Shown here: piece after piece, positions 13,922 to 14,677 of the stretch
Position numbering within the stretch: the first letter of the stretch is position 1
Layout: each line of letters opens with the position of its first letter
Source: Yoonia sp.
GTDB taxonomy: Bacteria; Pseudomonadota; Alphaproteobacteria; Rhodobacterales; Rhodobacteraceae
Reading direction: 5' to 3'
Length of the DNA: 14,677 bases
Assembly (NCBI GenBank): GCA_020627605.1
Contig: JAHDGO010000008.1
Coordinates: forward strand, 1-14,677
The notes under the pieces: generated by a model
Seen by the model: only the letters and a program-made list of their open reading frames with translations
What the model was told of the DNA's origin: nothing
The model's database searches: none
Made by a program: the position numbers and the translations under genes

Positions 13922-14275
13922 ATGCCGCTTTACGAGCATGTCATGATTGCGCGTCAGGACCTGTCCAACACGCAAGCTGAAGGCCTCATTGAACATTTCG
14001 GATCCGTCCTTGCCGACAACGGCGGCAAGCTGCTGGAAAACGAATACTGGGGCGTCAAGACGATGGCCTACAAGATCAACAAGAACCGCAAGGGGCACTA
14101 TGCCTTCATGCGCACCGATGCCCCCGCCCCTGCCGTGCAGGAGATGGAGCGTCTGATGCGTCTGCATGACGACGTCATGCGTGTGCTGACCATCAAGGTC
14201 GACGCACATGAAGAAGGCCCATCTGTGCAAATGCAAAAGCGCGAAGAACGTGGCGATCGCCGCGAGCGCCGTTGA
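13922..14275 (+). CDS. rpsF: 30S ribosomal protein S6
   Basis: Binds S18 and 16S rRNA in the 30S platform. 117 residues: begins MPLYEHVMIARQDLS, with GVKTMAYKINKNRKGHYAFM in the core and an Arg/Glu-rich tail (KREERGDRRERR) as in alphaproteobacteria. The ATG at 13922 follows CTGGAG. First gene of rpsF-rpsR-rplI; 22 bases separate it from rpsR. Confidence 0.98.
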   Translation: MPLYEHVMIARQDLSNTQAEGLIEHFGSVLADNGGKLLENEYWGVKTMAYKINKNRKGHYAFMRTDAPAPAVQEMERLMRLHDDVMRVLTIKVDAHEEGPSVQMQKREERGDRRERR

Positions 14276-14297
14276 TCTAGGATAAGGAGAGACAATC

Positions 14298-14525
14298 ATG
14301 GCAACCAAACCATTTTTCCGCCGTCGCAAGTCCGATCCGTTTGAGGGCGATAACGCCCCCAAGATCGACTACAAGGACACCCGCCTTTTGCAGCGCTACA
14401 TCTCTGAGCGTGGCAAGATCGTTCCCGCCCGCATCACCGCTGTCGGTGCCAAGAACCAGCGTGCGCTGGCCCGTGCCATCAAACGCGCACGGTTCCTGGC
14501 CCTGCTGCCATACGCCGTTAAATAA
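14298..14525 (+). CDS. rpsR: 30S ribosomal protein S18
   Basis: Partner of S6 in the 30S platform. 75 residues, basic: [32 protein letters not shown], and [16 protein letters not shown] near the end, all typical. Strong AAGGAGAG ribosome site before the ATG. The operon order S6-S18-L9 is widespread in bacteria. Confidence 0.98.
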   Translation: MATKPFFRRRKSDPFEGDNAPKIDYKDTRLLQRYISERGKIVPARITAVGAKNQRALARAIKRARFLALLPYAVK

Positions 14526-14537
14526 GGAAGAAATCCC

Positions 14538-14677
14538 ATGGATATCATTCTGCTTGAACGCGTCGCAAAGCTGGGCCAGATGGGCGAAGTCGTCTCTGTC
14601 AAAGAAGGCTACGCACGCAACTACCTGCTGCCACAAGGCAAAGCACTGCGCGTGAACGCGGCCAACATGGCCCGTTT
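14538..14677 (+). CDS. rplI: 50S ribosomal protein L9 (3' end beyond window)
   Basis: First 46 codons of L9: begins [20 protein letters not shown], followed by [16 protein letters not shown], the conserved N-terminal rRNA-binding domain. AAGGAAG ribosome site, 12 bases after the rpsR stop. The C-terminal domain is outside the window. Confidence 0.97.
   Translation, partial: MDIILLERVAKLGQMGEVVSVKEGYARNYLLPQGKALRVNAANMAR

Overview
The window looks like chromosome of a marine alphaproteobacterium of the Rhodobacterales (Roseobacter group). The evidence is high-GC coding with G/C-rich third positions, alphaproteobacterial versions of the pyruvate dehydrogenase E2, CysE, Fab, MltG and YceI proteins, and remains of an RcGTA-type gene transfer agent (GTA). 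No genus can be named from sequence reading alone. There are no tRNA or rRNA genes, no insertion sequences and no CRISPR array, and no gene-free stretch exceeds about 270 bases.

Layout, left to right. (1) The end of pdhC (+) meets cysE (-) at a shared bidirectional terminator. (2) A collapsed GTA locus lies on the minus strand. In transcription order it reads g1 (small terminase), then one 833-codon open frame, then a small conserved GTA-end gene, with cysE next. The long frame begins as the GTA large terminase (g2), with Walker A and Walker B. Immediately after the Walker B Asp-Glu it becomes the C-terminal part of the g15 'megatron' tail-fibre protein. All the capsid, portal, protease, tape-measure and tail genes normally between g2 and g15 are missing. 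The join is in frame, without a stop, and falls at a W-x-x-E motif that both parents carry. (3) Upstream of the GTA remnant is fabF-mltG (-, overlapping ATGA). (4) A plus-strand gene for a signal-peptide, membrane-anchored, PilZ-like protein sits between fabF and acpP. Its 3' end contains the acpP terminator (UUCG hairpin) on the other strand. (5) fabD-fabG-acpP (-) is the fatty-acid synthesis cluster. (6) A cytochrome b561-YceI fusion (+) converges on a stand-alone periplasmic YceI gene (-), with a strong hairpin between. A two-TM protein of unknown function (-) follows. (7) The ribosomal operon rpsF-rpsR-rplI (+) has a promoter and a leader hairpin that resembles the S6:S18 autoregulatory element. 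rplI runs off the window.

How it works together: most genes are housekeeping (pyruvate to acetyl-CoA, cysteine synthesis, type II fatty acid synthesis, peptidoglycan strand termination, ribosomal proteins). The part of real interest is the GTA remnant. It cannot build particles, yet it keeps open frames at both ends and a chimeric terminase/tail protein.
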